Assembly (NCBI RefSeq): GCF_003852895.1 | Contig: NZ_QUSW01000003.1 | Coordinates: 62,001 to 126,000, forward strand | From: Rhizobacter terrae | GTDB taxonomy: Bacteria; Pseudomonadota; Gammaproteobacteria; Burkholderiales; Burkholderiaceae_C | Direction of reading: 5' to 3' | DNA: 64,000 nt | Shown: one piece after another, positions 27,635 through 40,941 of the stretch | Numbering within the stretch: position 1 is the stretch's first letter | How the letters are laid out: each line of letters starts with the position of its first letter | Made by a program: the position numbers and the translations under genes | The notes under the pieces: model-generated | Told to the model about the DNA's origin: nothing | Database searches by the model: none | The model's input: only the letters and a program-made list of their open reading frames with translations

Positions 27635-28893
27635 TTGCCGCCCGGTGCGAGCTGGTTCAGCGAGCGCTCCAGGTCTGCCACCGCTTCGGTGGCCTTGGCC
27701 TTGCCCGAGATCACGTCATGCGAGGCGTTCCAGAAGAGGTTGCTCACCTGGTTGTAGCCCGAGGCCGTGACCGTGGACGGACGGCTCACCGCAGCGGAGA
27801 AGGTGGCGCCCAGCTCCGCCATGAAGGGGTTGGCCTTCACCACCTCCGGGTCCTTGTAGAGCGCGGGAATGGTCGGGTTGTACGAGGCCTTGATGGCGCG
27901 CTCCTTCTGCACCTGCGAGCCCACGAGGTACATCACGAGCTGCGCCGCCAGCTCCTGGTTCTTCGAGTACTTCGACACCGACAGCTGCCAGCCGCCCAGC
28001 GTGGCCGCATGCCTGCCGCTGGCGCCGCCCGCGGGCAGGGGCATCACGCCCACCTTGTCCTTGATGAGGCTGTCGGGCTTGTGCGCCAGCGCCCACACGT
28101 AGGGCCAGTTGCGCAGGAACACCGCATTGCCCGCCTGGAACACGCCGCGGCTGTCTTCCTCGCCGTAGTTGAGCACCGCCTTCGGTGTGATGCTGCCCAC
28201 CCAGCCCGCGGCCGTCTCCAGCGCCTTCACCGCGTTGGCGTTGTTCACCGACACCTTGCCGCTGGGCTCCACCACCGCGCCGCCACCGAAGCTGGCGAGC
28301 CACTCGGTGGCGTTGCAGCTGAGGCCTTCGTACGCGCGGCCCTGCCACACGTAGCCCCACATCTTGGTGTTGCCGGCAGCGCGCTCGGCGTCCTGGATCT
28401 TCTTCGCCGCCGCGCCCAGCTCATCCCACGTGGAAGGCGGTGCGACCTTGTATTTCTCCAGCAGGTCCTTGCGGTAGAACAGCAGCCCCGCGTCGACGAA
28501 CCAGGGCATGGCCACCAGCTTGTCGCCCACGGTGTTGTTGGCGACGATGGCCGGGAAGTGCTCCTTCTCCGCACCCTTGCTGTAGGGCTTGAGGTCGATG
28601 AAGTGGCTGGCGAGCAGCCCCGGCCACACGACGTCGATCTGGTAGATGTCCACCTTGTCCGAGCCGCTGCCCAGCACCTGCTGGTACAGCGCGAGGCGCT
28701 CGTTCGAATCGTTGGGCGCGTTGATGACCTGCACCTCGTGCCCGGTCTTGCGCGACCAGGCCTCGGTGGCGTCCTTGCAAAGCTGGAACTCCAGCCCCAC
28801 GGCCCCGCAGGAAATCTTCAGGGTGGTCGCTTGGGCGGCGAGCCCGAAGCTTGCGAAGGCGGCGAGCGCTGCCGCGCGATGGATCAGGCGCAT
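27625..28893 (-). CDS. Sugar-binding protein, ThuE/MalE type
   Basis: The 422-aa SBP_bac_1 protein has a signal peptide (AAALAAFASFGLAAQA). The mature start TTLKISCGAVGLEFQLCKDA and the ERLALYQQVLGSGSDKVDIY segment closely resemble trehalose/maltose-binding proteins of the ThuE group. Two early cysteines (SCGAVG, LCKDA) are typical of that group. The ATG at 28893 has agaggagacagtc upstream. It is the first gene of an operon with two permeases; trehalose, maltose or sucrose are the likely ligands by family. Confidence 0.9.
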   Translation of the reverse strand: MRLIHRAAALAAFASFGLAAQATTLKISCGAVGLEFQLCKDATEAWSRKTGHEVQVINAPNDSNERLALYQQVLGSGSDKVDIYQIDVVWPGLLASHFIDLKPYSKGAEKEHFPAIVANNTVGDKLVAMPWFVDAGLLFYRKDLLEKYKVAPPSTWDELGAAAKKIQDAERAAGNTKMWGYVWQGRAYEGLSCNATEWLASFGGGAVVEPSGKVSVNNANAVKALETAAGWVGSITPKAVLNYGEEDSRGVFQAGNAVFLRNWPYVWALAHKPDSLIKDKVGVMPLPAGGASGRHAATLGGWQLSVSKYSKNQELAAQLVMYLVGSQVQKERAIKASYNPTIPALYKDPEVVKANPFMAELGATFSAAVSRPSTVTASGYNQVSNLFWNASHDVISGKAKATEAVADLERSLNQLAPGGKWN

Positions 28894-31306
<2,413 letters not shown>

Positions 31307-31382
31307 ACGCGGCGCGGCGCCGCTGGGGCCATCGCGCCGCCAGGCAAACCCGGCGGCGGGTGGAGCCTGGCGGCTCAGCCGA

Positions 31383-32378
31383 TCAGCTCTTCCCCCAGCA
31401 CAGCTTGGTGCCGGTGCCGACGTCGGACGACTCCACGCCCGGCACGGTCTTGGCCGAGATCAGCTTCACGCCGGTGTCGACGTAGCCCGACACCTTCTTG
31501 CCGGTCGTGGCATAGCCCACGCCTGCTTCCACACCCAAGGCCGCCATGCGCAGCGGGTACTGCTGCGAGGTCGCGGCGATCACGCCGCCGCCCACGTTCT
31601 TCACGCCTTCGCAGCCACCGTCCACCGACACGATCACGACGTCCTTTTCCTTGCCCGCGTTCTTCAGCGCGTTGTAGGCACCGGCCGCGGCCGGCTCATT
31701 GATCGTGTAGACCAGGTTCACGTCGGGCGCCTTCTGCAGGCAGTTCTCCATCGCGGTCTGGCCCTTGGCACGGTCGCCGAAGCTGTCGGCTGCGCACACC
31801 ACCTGCGCGGGGCGGGCCAGCTCGTTGCTGGTGGCCGGCAGGCTGTCCAGGCCGAAGCCCTGCAGGAAGCCATTGTGGCGCTGCGCACCCACGGCGGGGC
31901 CGGGGAACAGGTCGAGCATCACCACCTTGGGCGCCTTGCCGCCCAGCGCCGACTTCGCATAGCGGCCGATGAGCACGCCGGCCTCGTAGTTGTTGGTGGC
32001 GAACAGCGCATCGGTCGCATCCACCGGCTCGGTCGGGCTGTCCAGCGCGATCACCATCACGCCATGCTCGCGCGCCTTGCGGATGGCCGGCACGATCGCC
32101 TTGGAATCGCTGGGCGTGATGAGGATGGTCTTGGCGCCGGCGGCCACCATGTTCTCGATGGCGGTGACCTGCCCCGCGTTGTCGCCGTCGGACTTGCCCG
32201 CGGCCGTCAGCAGCTTGGCGCCCTTGGCCTGCGCGGCCTGCTGCGCGCCTTCCTTCATCTTCACGAAGAAGGGGTTGGTCTCGGTCTTGGTGATCAGGCC
32301 GATCACCGGCTGCTCGGCCATGGCCAGGCCGGTTGCGAACAGGGAAGCCGCCAGGGCGGTGAAGCGCAGAACGTACAT
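31383..32378 (-). CDS. frcB: Fructose-type sugar-binding protein FrcB
   Basis: The 331-aa protein has a signal peptide (FTALAASLFATGLAMA) and the Peripla_BP_4 (ribose/galactose-type) fold: IGLITKTETNPFFVKMKEGA, LITPSDSKAIVPAIRKARE, VIALDSPTEPVDATDALFAT, and the late VYTINEPAAAGAY and IVSVDGGCEGV. The sequence and the divergent FrcCA-like genes point to the fructose (FrcBCA) importer; mannose or ribose are alternatives. caaaggagacacagc gives the ribosome-binding site for 32378. It is transcribed away from frcCA across a large inverted repeat. Confidence 0.88.
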   Translation of the reverse strand: MYVLRFTALAASLFATGLAMAEQPVIGLITKTETNPFFVKMKEGAQQAAQAKGAKLLTAAGKSDGDNAGQVTAIENMVAAGAKTILITPSDSKAIVPAIRKAREHGVMVIALDSPTEPVDATDALFATNNYEAGVLIGRYAKSALGGKAPKVVMLDLFPGPAVGAQRHNGFLQGFGLDSLPATSNELARPAQVVCAADSFGDRAKGQTAMENCLQKAPDVNLVYTINEPAAAGAYNALKNAGKEKDVVIVSVDGGCEGVKNVGGGVIAATSQQYPLRMAALGVEAGVGYATTGKKVSGYVDTGVKLISAKTVPGVESSDVGTGTKLCWGKS

Positions 32379-32455
32379 GCTGTGTCTCCTTTGGTTGTCG
32401 TCGGTCGCGGCCCGCATCAAGGCAGGCGGCGTGATGCGGATTTCAGCGGCCACCG

Positions 32456-32546
32456 GTTAGCGATCGATTGCACCCACCGTTTCCGGGATGTCTCGCCGCG
32501 GCGGCGCCTGACATCTTTGAAACACAGGGTGCAATCGATCGCTAAC
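32456..32546. promoter_or_regulatory. 91-bp inverted repeat, probable mirror-image divergent promoter/operator
   Basis: Perfect 20-bp outer arms gttagcgatcgattgcaccc (32456-32475) and its exact complement at 32527-32546 enclose inner symmetric blocks tttc/gaaa and gatgtc/gacatc and a GC-rich centre (gccgcggcggc). Each half contains gcgatcgattgc, itself a near-palindrome like LacI-family operators. In the right half a TTGAAA (32517-32522) stands 18 bp before gctaac, a weak sigma-70-like pair pointing to frcC; the left half mirrors it toward frcB. The symmetric halves suggest co-ordinate control of both directions by one dimeric or tetrameric regulator. Confidence 0.75.
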
Positions 32547-32615
32547 AGCCCTTGGGCCCAATGGCCGTTCGGCGCGGCGGGACAGCCGCCCGGGACACGG
32601 ACAGGAGACAAGCCC

Positions 32616-33611
32616 ATGAGCACCACCGCCCCCGCGGCCGCGGCACCCACCGCTGCGCCGCGGCACGCCCTTCCCCCGCTCGGCCAGATGGGACCGGCCA
32701 TCGCGCTGGTGCTGGCCTGCGCGATCTTCGGCACCACCAGCGAGCGCTTCTTCAGCGGCGCGAACTTCTCGCTCATCCTGCAGCAGGTGGCGGTGGTGGG
32801 CGTCATCGCCATCGGGCAGACGCTGATCGTGCTCACCGCGGGCATCGACCTGTCCTGCGGCATGGTGATGGCGCTGGGCAACGTCGTGATGACCAAGGTC
32901 GCGGCCGACCACGGCCTGCCCGCACCGCTGGCCATCGGCTGCGGCCTCGGCGCAACGGCGCTGTTCGGGCTGCTCAACGGCCTGCTGGTGACGCGGCTGC
33001 GGCTGCCGCCCTTCATCGTCACACTGGGTACCTTCAACATCGCCTTCGCGATCACGCAGCTGTACTCCAACGCCCAGACCATCACCGACGTGCCGCCGGC
33101 CATGACCTGGCTGGGCACGACCTTCTCCATCGGCGGCACCGGCATCGCCTACGGCACGCTGCTGATGCTCGCGCTGTACCTCGTCACCTGGTATGGCTTG
33201 CGCGAAACGGCCGGCGGACGGCATCTCTACGCGGTGGGCAACAACCCCGAGGCCACGCGCCTGGTGGGCATCCGCACCGACCGCGTGCTGCTCGCGGCTT
33301 ACGTGCTGGCCGGCCTGCTGTACGGCGTGGCAGCGCTGCTGTCGGTGGCACGCACCGGTGTGGGCGACCCCAACGCGGGGCAGACGGAGAACCTGGACGC
33401 GATCACCGCCGTGGTCATCGGCGGCACCAGCCTCTTCGGCGGACGCGGCTCGGTGCTGGGTTCGCTGGCGGGCGCGGTCGTCGTCGGCGTGCTGCGCAAC
33501 GGCCTCACGCTGCTGGGGCTGCCTTCCATCTACCAGGTGCTGATCACCGGCGTGCTGGTGATCCTCGCGGTCGCGATCGACCAGATTTCCAGAAAGGCAG
33601 GCCGTCGATGA
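32616..33611 (+). CDS. frcC: Fructose-type sugar ABC permease FrcC
   Basis: The 331-aa RbsC/FrcC-type permease (BPD_transp_2 family) has about eight to ten membrane segments, with LQQVAVVGVIAIGQTLIVLT and the family signature GIDLSCGMVMALGNV, then the C-terminal DAITAVVIGGTSLFGGRGSV. acaggaga precedes the ATG at 32616. Its TGA overlaps the frcA ATG (ATGA). Translocates the monosaccharide delivered by FrcB. Confidence 0.9.
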   Translation: MSTTAPAAAAPTAAPRHALPPLGQMGPAIALVLACAIFGTTSERFFSGANFSLILQQVAVVGVIAIGQTLIVLTAGIDLSCGMVMALGNVVMTKVAADHGLPAPLAIGCGLGATALFGLLNGLLVTRLRLPPFIVTLGTFNIAFAITQLYSNAQTITDVPPAMTWLGTTFSIGGTGIAYGTLLMLALYLVTWYGLRETAGGRHLYAVGNNPEATRLVGIRTDRVLLAAYVLAGLLYGVAALLSVARTGVGDPNAGQTENLDAITAVVIGGTSLFGGRGSVLGSLAGAVVVGVLRNGLTLLGLPSIYQVLITGVLVILAVAIDQISRKAGRR

Positions 33612-34399
33612 GCGCACCTCAGTACGCCATGCAGGCCCGCGGCCTGGTCAAGCGCTACGGCCAGGTCACCGCGCTGGACGGCGCCGACTTCGACCTGCGC
33701 GCCGGCGAGATCCTCGCCATCATCGGCGACAACGGCGCGGGCAAGTCCAGCCTGGTCAAGGCCTTGTCGGGCGCGGTCGTGCCCGACGAAGGCGAGCTGA
33801 TGATCGGCGGCGCGGCGACGCACCTGCGCAATCCGCTGGAAGCACGCGCCGCCGGCATCGAGTGCTGCTACCAGGACCTGGCCGTCGCGCCGGCCATGAC
33901 CATCGCCGAGAACCTCTTCCTCGGCCGCGAGCTGCGGCAACCGGGCTGGCGCGGCTCGCTGCTGCGCCGGCTGGACAAGCGCCGCATGCTGGAGACCGCG
34001 ATGGCGCGCATGGCCGACCTGAAGGTGGGCATCCGCTCGATGACGCAGGCAGTGGAGACACTGTCGGGCGGGCAGCGGCAGTGCGTGGCCGTCGCGCGCG
34101 CCGCGGCCTTCGCGCGGCACGTGGTCATCCTCGACGAACCCACGGCGGCGCTGGGCGTGAAGGAGGGCAACATGGTGCTCGACCTGATCCGCCGCGTGCG
34201 CGACAAGGGGCTGTCGGTGATCCTCGTGTCGCACAACATGCCGCATGTGTTCGAGATCGCCGACCGCATCCACATCGCGCGGCTGGGCAAGCGTGCGGCG
34301 GTGGTCGACCCGCGTCGCATCTCGATGAACGATGCGGTGGCCGTGATGACCGGGGCGATGCCCGCGCACGCCATCCCGCCGGAGTTCCTCGCCGCATGA
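33608..34399 (+). CDS. frcA: Fructose-type sugar ABC ATPase FrcA
   Basis: The 263-aa single-domain ATPase has Walker A GDNGAGKS (40-47), signature LSGGQRQ, Walker B VVILDEP and H-loop VSHNM. Most CUT2 ATPases (RbsA, XylG, MglA) are fused doublets of about 500 aa; a single-domain enzyme of this length is characteristic of FrcA, supporting the assignment. Translationally coupled to frcC by ATGA overlap; followed 34 bp later by the response regulator. Confidence 0.9.
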   Translation: MSAPQYAMQARGLVKRYGQVTALDGADFDLRAGEILAIIGDNGAGKSSLVKALSGAVVPDEGELMIGGAATHLRNPLEARAAGIECCYQDLAVAPAMTIAENLFLGRELRQPGWRGSLLRRLDKRRMLETAMARMADLKVGIRSMTQAVETLSGGQRQCVAVARAAAFARHVVILDEPTAALGVKEGNMVLDLIRRVRDKGLSVILVSHNMPHVFEIADRIHIARLGKRAAVVDPRRISMNDAVAVMTGAMPAHAIPPEFLAA

Positions 34400-34433
34400 C
34401 CGGGGCGCCACCGCGGCGCCCTGATGCACCACA

Positions 34434-35204
34434 ATGAGCACCATGAACGGGTTCGAAACCGCGCCCCGGGTGCTCATCGTCGATGACGACCCCGCCGTGT
34501 GCGAGATGCTCAGCGATCTGTGCGACGTGAACGGCCTGGCCGCCACGGCGGTGGCCGACGGCGCGGCCATGCACGAGGCGCTCGCGGCCGGGCCCTTCGA
34601 GCTGCTGCTGATGGACCTGCGGCTGAAGAAGGAGGACGGCCTGGCGCTCGCCCGCACGGTGCGCGAGACCTCCGACATTCCCATCATCATCATGACCGGC
34701 AAGGGCGACGAGATCGACCGCATCCTCGGCCTGGAGCTGGTCGCCGACGACTACCTGCACAAGCCCTTCAACCCGCGCGAAGTGATGGCCCGCGTGCGGG
34801 CCGTGCTGCGGCGTGCGCACCTGCTGTCGCCGCGGGCCGAGCCGCCATCGGCGGCGGCCGCCTCGACGCCCGCGCGCGCGCCGATCCGCTTCGGCGGCCT
34901 CACGCTCGACCTCGACGCCCGCCAGCTTCTCGGCCCCGACGGCGAGCCGCGCCGCCTCACCGCCTACGAGTTCAGCCTGCTCGAAGTCTTCGTGCAGAAC
35001 GTCAACCGCGTGCTCACGCGCGACCAGTTACTGGAAGGCATGCGCCGCCACGACACCGACGTGCTGGACCGTGCCATCGACGTGCTCATCCTGCGGCTGC
35101 GGCGCAAGATCGAGCCCAACGCAAGCGCGCCGCAGTTCATCCGCACCGAGCGCGGCTACGGCTATGTGTTCAGCCTGCCCACGGACGATCCGGCGCGCCG
35201 CTGA
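34434..35204 (+). CDS. OmpR-family response regulator of sugar module 2
   Basis: The 256-aa regulator has receiver residues IVDDDP, Asp61 in LLLMDLRLKKEDG, IIIMTGKGD and YLHKPF, an Ala/Pro linker (about 134-150) and an OmpR/PhoB winged helix ending IRTERGYGYVFSL. It closely parallels the regulator at 25016 (the shared string DVLILRLRRKIEPN is identical). A second in-frame ATG lies at 34443. It follows frcA on the same strand, so transporter and signalling genes are probably one transcription unit. Confidence 0.94.
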   Translation: MSTMNGFETAPRVLIVDDDPAVCEMLSDLCDVNGLAATAVADGAAMHEALAAGPFELLLMDLRLKKEDGLALARTVRETSDIPIIIMTGKGDEIDRILGLELVADDYLHKPFNPREVMARVRAVLRRAHLLSPRAEPPSAAAASTPARAPIRFGGLTLDLDARQLLGPDGEPRRLTAYEFSLLEVFVQNVNRVLTRDQLLEGMRRHDTDVLDRAIDVLILRLRRKIEPNASAPQFIRTERGYGYVFSLPTDDPARR

Positions 35205-35219
35205 GCGCGTCCAGGCCGC

Positions 35220-37769
<2,550 letters not shown>

Positions 37770-37772
37770 ACC

Positions 37773-38708
37773 ATGATGCACCGCCTGCTCGCTGCCTTAA
37801 TGCTGGTGCTGCTGTCCGCCGGCAGCAGCCCGGCCCTGGCCGACATTCGCCGCATCGGGGTGTCCGTGACGGACATGGGCAATCCCTACTTCACCGAAAT
37901 TGCACGCAGCGTGGAGGAGACCGCGCGGCGCATCACCGGACACGAGGTGGAGGTCATCGCCAGTTCCTGCGCCTACGACCTCCAGCGCCAGATCGAGCAG
38001 CTCGACCGCTTCATCGAGCTGAAGGTCGACCTGATCGTGCTGACCGCCGTGGACCCGCAAGCGCTGCGTCCCGTCATCGAGCGGGCACGGGCAGCCGGCA
38101 TCCGGGTGATCGGCGTGGACGTGGACGCGGGCACGGCCGCAGACGCGACGGTGATGACCGACAACCTCGACGCCGGCCGGCAAGCCTGTGAGTTCATTGC
38201 GCGGCGGCTGAAAGGGCGCGGCAACATGGTCATCATCAACGGGCCGAGGCTGTCGTCTGTCGTGGACCGGGTGCAAGGCTGCATGGAGGTGGTCAAGCGA
38301 CATCCCGGCCTGAATGTGCTGTCCGCCGACCGCGATGCGGGCGGCAGCGCGCCCGGCGGCTTCGCGGTGATGACCGACCTGCTCGGCAAGCATCCGCGGG
38401 TGGATGCGGTGTTCACCATCAACGATCCGACGGCGCTCGGCGCCGAGCGCGCCGCGGCGCAGGCGAAGCGCTCGGAGTTCTTCATCGTCAGCGTGGATGG
38501 TTCGCCGCGCGTCGTTCGCAGCATGCGAGCGCCCAATGCGCGCATCGTGGCCACCATCGCGCAGCGTCCGTCGCTGGAAGCGCAGCGCGCGGTGGAAATT
38601 GGTGCGCAGCTGCTGCAGGGCGCGCCGCCACCGGGGCAGACGGTGCTGATCCCCGTCTACGTCCTCACGCCGCAATCGGCGGAGGCAGCGGACAAGCCCT
38701 GGCGCTGA
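37773..38708 (+). CDS. Periplasmic sugar-binding protein, likely co-sensor of the kinase
   Basis: The 311-aa protein has a signal peptide (LLAALMLVLLSAGSSPALA) and a ribose-type Peripla_BP_4 fold (RRIGVSVTDMGNPYFTEIAR, LTAVDPQALRPVIERARAAG, VIGVDVDAGTAADATVMTDN, VFTINDPTALGAERA). It begins 3 bp after the kinase stop, not with the transporter genes, so I infer that it presents sugar to the kinase's periplasmic domain, as in other binding-protein-dependent sensor systems. It is only distantly similar to FrcB of the same locus. Alternatively it is a second binding protein for FrcCA. Confidence 0.85.
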   Translation: MMHRLLAALMLVLLSAGSSPALADIRRIGVSVTDMGNPYFTEIARSVEETARRITGHEVEVIASSCAYDLQRQIEQLDRFIELKVDLIVLTAVDPQALRPVIERARAAGIRVIGVDVDAGTAADATVMTDNLDAGRQACEFIARRLKGRGNMVIINGPRLSSVVDRVQGCMEVVKRHPGLNVLSADRDAGGSAPGGFAVMTDLLGKHPRVDAVFTINDPTALGAERAAAQAKRSEFFIVSVDGSPRVVRSMRAPNARIVATIAQRPSLEAQRAVEIGAQLLQGAPPPGQTVLIPVYVLTPQSAEAADKPWR

Positions 38709-38717
38709 GGCCTCGCT

Positions 38718-38862
38718 AGCCTAGCTAGGCTCGTGACTGGCCTACACATGGAACTCTTTGTTCCAAAGATTGACTCGTCCTTATTCGGGCACCAGCATCG
38801 GGTGCGGAAGCTTCCAACCGAGCAGTAGAAGTCATGAACAACGAATCCAAAACCTGGCCTGC
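38718..38862. other. Intergenic region with hairpins after the sensor operon
   Basis: This 156-bp gap contains a perfect 14-bp palindrome agcctag-ctaggct near 38720-38733, a small hairpin ggaac-tcttt-gttcc, and gcacc-agcatc-gggtgc. None has a T run, so none is a convincing Rho-independent terminator. A 30-codon ORF from the ATG at 38834 overlaps the next gene in another frame; I see no support for it. Confidence 0.35.
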
Positions 38863-38864
38863 CC

Positions 38865-39986
38865 ATGAAATCCACCCGTGCAATTCATCAAAGTCTCCTT
38901 GCAAGATATCTGGCCCTCGCTGCTAGCCTGATCGCCCTGGCAAGCGCCCAAGCCGCCGTGACGCTGAGCGCCGACGGCGCGGGCAATACCTACGAACTCA
39001 TCGAGTCCAAGAAGTTCGGCCTCGACATCCCGGACTGCAGGCACCACGTGCGGCACATCCGCGAGGTGTTCGATGCGGAACTCCACGAGTGGGTCTTCGC
39101 GTTCGACATCCATCGCCACCTCGACGACGACCGCTGCGGCGCCACCGACCGCCAGCGGGTGGAGATCAAGACCTCGCCCGCCGGCTCGCCCGAGCAACAG
39201 CACACCCGCGGCGAGACAGCGCACTACCGCTGGAAGTTCAAGCTGCCCGCCGGCTTCCAGCCCTCGCCCAGCTTCACGCACATCCACCAGATCAAGGCCG
39301 AGAACGGGGACGACGACGCACCCATCCTCACCATCAGCGCACGCGCCGGCAGCCAGGACATGCTGGAAGTCATCTACACCGCGCCCCAGGGACAGCCGGG
39401 CAGCGGCGTGCAGGCCCACACGCCGCTGGCGCCCTTCATCGACACCTGGGTGGAAGCCTATGTGCGCATCCTCAACCAGGACGCGGGCAAGCTCGAAGTC
39501 GTGCTCAAGCGCCTGAGCGACGGCAAGACGCTGCTGTCGTGGACCAGCGGCACGCTGGACACCTGGCGGGTGGGCGCTTCCTACAACCGCGGCAAGTGGG
39601 GCATCTACCGCAGCCTGAACAACGCCGCCTACCTGCGCGACGAAACGGTGCTGTTCGCCGACTGGTGCGTTTCGGAATCAGGCGCGAACGAATGCCCGAG
39701 TGCGATCAAGCCCCCGTGCCCGACGCCGGTGGTGATGCCTTACCTGCGCGCCAGGGGCGGCACCTGGCAGAAGACGGCGGCGATGACGGTGGCCGCCGGG
39801 ACCTCCGTGACCTTCGGCCCGCAGCCGATGGACGGAAGATGGCAATGGAGCGGCTGCGGCACCTCGGGCGGCGCACGGGAACAGTCGGTGGTGATCAAGT
39901 CGTCCTGCCTCGCCAAGGCCGTCTACACCAATGCGTGCGGTGCATCCGACGGGCAGGATTTCCAGCTCACGGTGAAGAAACCGTAA
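38865..39986 (+). CDS. Secreted ConA-like polysaccharide lyase candidate with C-terminal Ig/CBM-like domain
   Basis: The 373-aa protein has a signal peptide (ALAASLIALASAQA). A beta-jelly-roll domain of about 250 residues carries the run FTHIHQIKAENGDDDAPILT and a late RGKWGIYRSLNNAAYLRDET; these resemble heparin-lyase-I/PL20-type and related ConA-like lyase or lectin folds (KxGIYR motif). Residues about 290-373 form a separate beta domain (AAMTVAAGTSVTFGPQPMDG, then WQWSGCG, TNACG) like Ig-like carbohydrate-binding modules. It probably acts on an extracellular uronic-acid polysaccharide. The family is not settled by eye, and the ribosome-binding site is weak. Confidence 0.65.
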   Translation: MKSTRAIHQSLLARYLALAASLIALASAQAAVTLSADGAGNTYELIESKKFGLDIPDCRHHVRHIREVFDAELHEWVFAFDIHRHLDDDRCGATDRQRVEIKTSPAGSPEQQHTRGETAHYRWKFKLPAGFQPSPSFTHIHQIKAENGDDDAPILTISARAGSQDMLEVIYTAPQGQPGSGVQAHTPLAPFIDTWVEAYVRILNQDAGKLEVVLKRLSDGKTLLSWTSGTLDTWRVGASYNRGKWGIYRSLNNAAYLRDETVLFADWCVSESGANECPSAIKPPCPTPVVMPYLRARGGTWQKTAAMTVAAGTSVTFGPQPMDGRWQWSGCGTSGGAREQSVVIKSSCLAKAVYTNACGASDGQDFQLTVKKP

Positions 39987-40004
39987 CAGCCTGGACCATG
40001 AAGA

Positions 40005-40080
40005 TGGCGCGCCCGGCTGGGATCGAACCAGCAACCCCTGCCTTCGGAGGGCAGTACTCTATCCATTGAGCTACGGGCGC
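40005..40080 (-). tRNA. tRNA-Arg (anticodon CCG)
   Basis: Read on the minus strand the 76-nt cloverleaf has the acceptor stem GCGCCCG/CGGGCGC, D-arm TAGCTCAATGGATAGAG, anticodon stem CTGCC/GGCAG with loop CTCCGAA (anticodon CCG), and T-arm GCTGGTTCGATCCCAGC. Discriminator G and an encoded CCA follow. All arms pair well. It lies between a plus-strand lyase gene and a plus-strand cytochrome gene, on the opposite strand. I see no partial copy of its 3' end nearby, so nothing suggests use as an integration site here. Confidence 0.97.
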
Positions 40081-40224
40081 GTGAGGGCGGATTATGGCAT
40101 CGACTTCATGCCGTCCGCCCGGCCATGCCAGGTCGCCGGGTCCGGCCCCCTATAATCGACGGGTTTTGCGTGGCACGGCCCCGTGCCGGCCCCGCGACGA
40201 AAAATCCAAGATGTCGAGGACTCC

Positions 40225-40782
40225 ATGAGCGACGCCCATCACCAGCACGACGAAGACGGTCCGCACGAAGGCCCCATCAAGACGCCCAAGCAACTCATCG
40301 TTGCGGTGTTCTTTGCCTTCATCATTCCCATCATCGGCATCATCTTGCTGGTGAGCTACGTCGGTGCGGACAAGCGTCCCGCCGCCGGCAGCGACGGCCT
40401 CACCGCCAAGTCGATCGCCGAACGCATCCAGCCCGTGGGCTCGGTGGAAGTGAAGGACGTGAGCGACCCCAACTCGCTCAAGAGCGGCGAACAGGTGTAC
40501 GGCGCGGTGTGCGTGTCCTGCCACGGCACGGGCAGCCTGAACGCCCCGAAGTTCGGCGATGCCGGCGCCTGGGGCCCGCGCATCCCGCAAGGCTACGAAA
40601 CCCTGCTGACCCACGCCCTCAAGGGCAAGGGCGCCATGCCCGCCCAGGGCGGCGGCGACTTCAGCGACCTGGAAGTCGGCCGCGCCGTGGTCTACATGGC
40701 CAACAAGGCGGGTGGCAAGCTGGAAGAGCCGAAGGCGGCTGCAGCGGCTGCGTCGGCCCCCGACGCAGCCGCGTCAAAGTAA
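40225..40782 (+). CDS. Membrane-anchored c-type cytochrome (cytochrome c5-like)
   Basis: The 185-aa protein has an N-terminal cytosolic tail rich in His/Asp, one transmembrane helix (LIVAVFFAFIIPIIGIILLV) and a periplasmic haem domain with CVSCH at residues 96-100, plus a Met ligand candidate in KGKGAMPAQGGG. It is of the c5/CycA type that shuttles electrons to terminal oxidases in betaproteobacteria. An Ala/Pro tail follows. A clear terminator lies 19 bp after the stop. Confidence 0.92.
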   Translation: MSDAHHQHDEDGPHEGPIKTPKQLIVAVFFAFIIPIIGIILLVSYVGADKRPAAGSDGLTAKSIAERIQPVGSVEVKDVSDPNSLKSGEQVYGAVCVSCHGTGSLNAPKFGDAGAWGPRIPQGYETLLTHALKGKGAMPAQGGGDFSDLEVGRAVVYMANKAGGKLEEPKAAAAAASAPDAAASK

Positions 40783-40800
40783 GCCTAAGCCCGCCCCACA

Positions 40801-40826
40801 AAAAGCCGACCCAAGGGTCGGCTTTT
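40801..40826 (+). terminator. Rho-independent terminator of the cytochrome gene
   Basis: The 12-bp stem aaaagccgaccc / gggtcggctttt with a 2-nt loop is followed by further T residues. It is oriented for the cytochrome gene and placed directly before dispersed repeat copy 2. Confidence 0.95.
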
Positions 40827-40830
40827 TTCA

Positions 40831-40939
40831 TCAAGCAACACCCGCGGATCTGGCTCCGCCAGTCCGCTGGGTGGCGCCCAAGGGCCACGAAGGGGCCCCT
40901 GCGTGGCCCCTGGGGCAGGAGCGCAGCGACTGGGGGGCC
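40831..40939. repeat. Dispersed intergenic repeat, copy 2 (modules A and B)
   Basis: This is the most complete copy. Flanks tcaagcaacacccgcgg ... ggatctggctccgccagtcc and gcaggagcgcagcgactggg match copy 1 in inverted orientation. The middle carries gggccacg-aaggggcccctg-cgtggccc, a palindromic insert absent from copy 1 but present alone at 2591-2631. It fills the space between convergent genes and adjoins a terminator. Confidence 0.85.
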
Positions 40940-40941
40940 GT

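Noticed and set aside
38834-38926. Small ORF MNNESKTWPAHEIHPC overlapping the lyase gene start
   Set aside because: Out of frame with the lyase gene, no clear ribosome-binding site, no recognisable feature.
40005-40080. tRNA-Arg as attachment site of an integrated element
   Set aside because: No repeated 3' tRNA end, integrase or compositional change was seen on either side.
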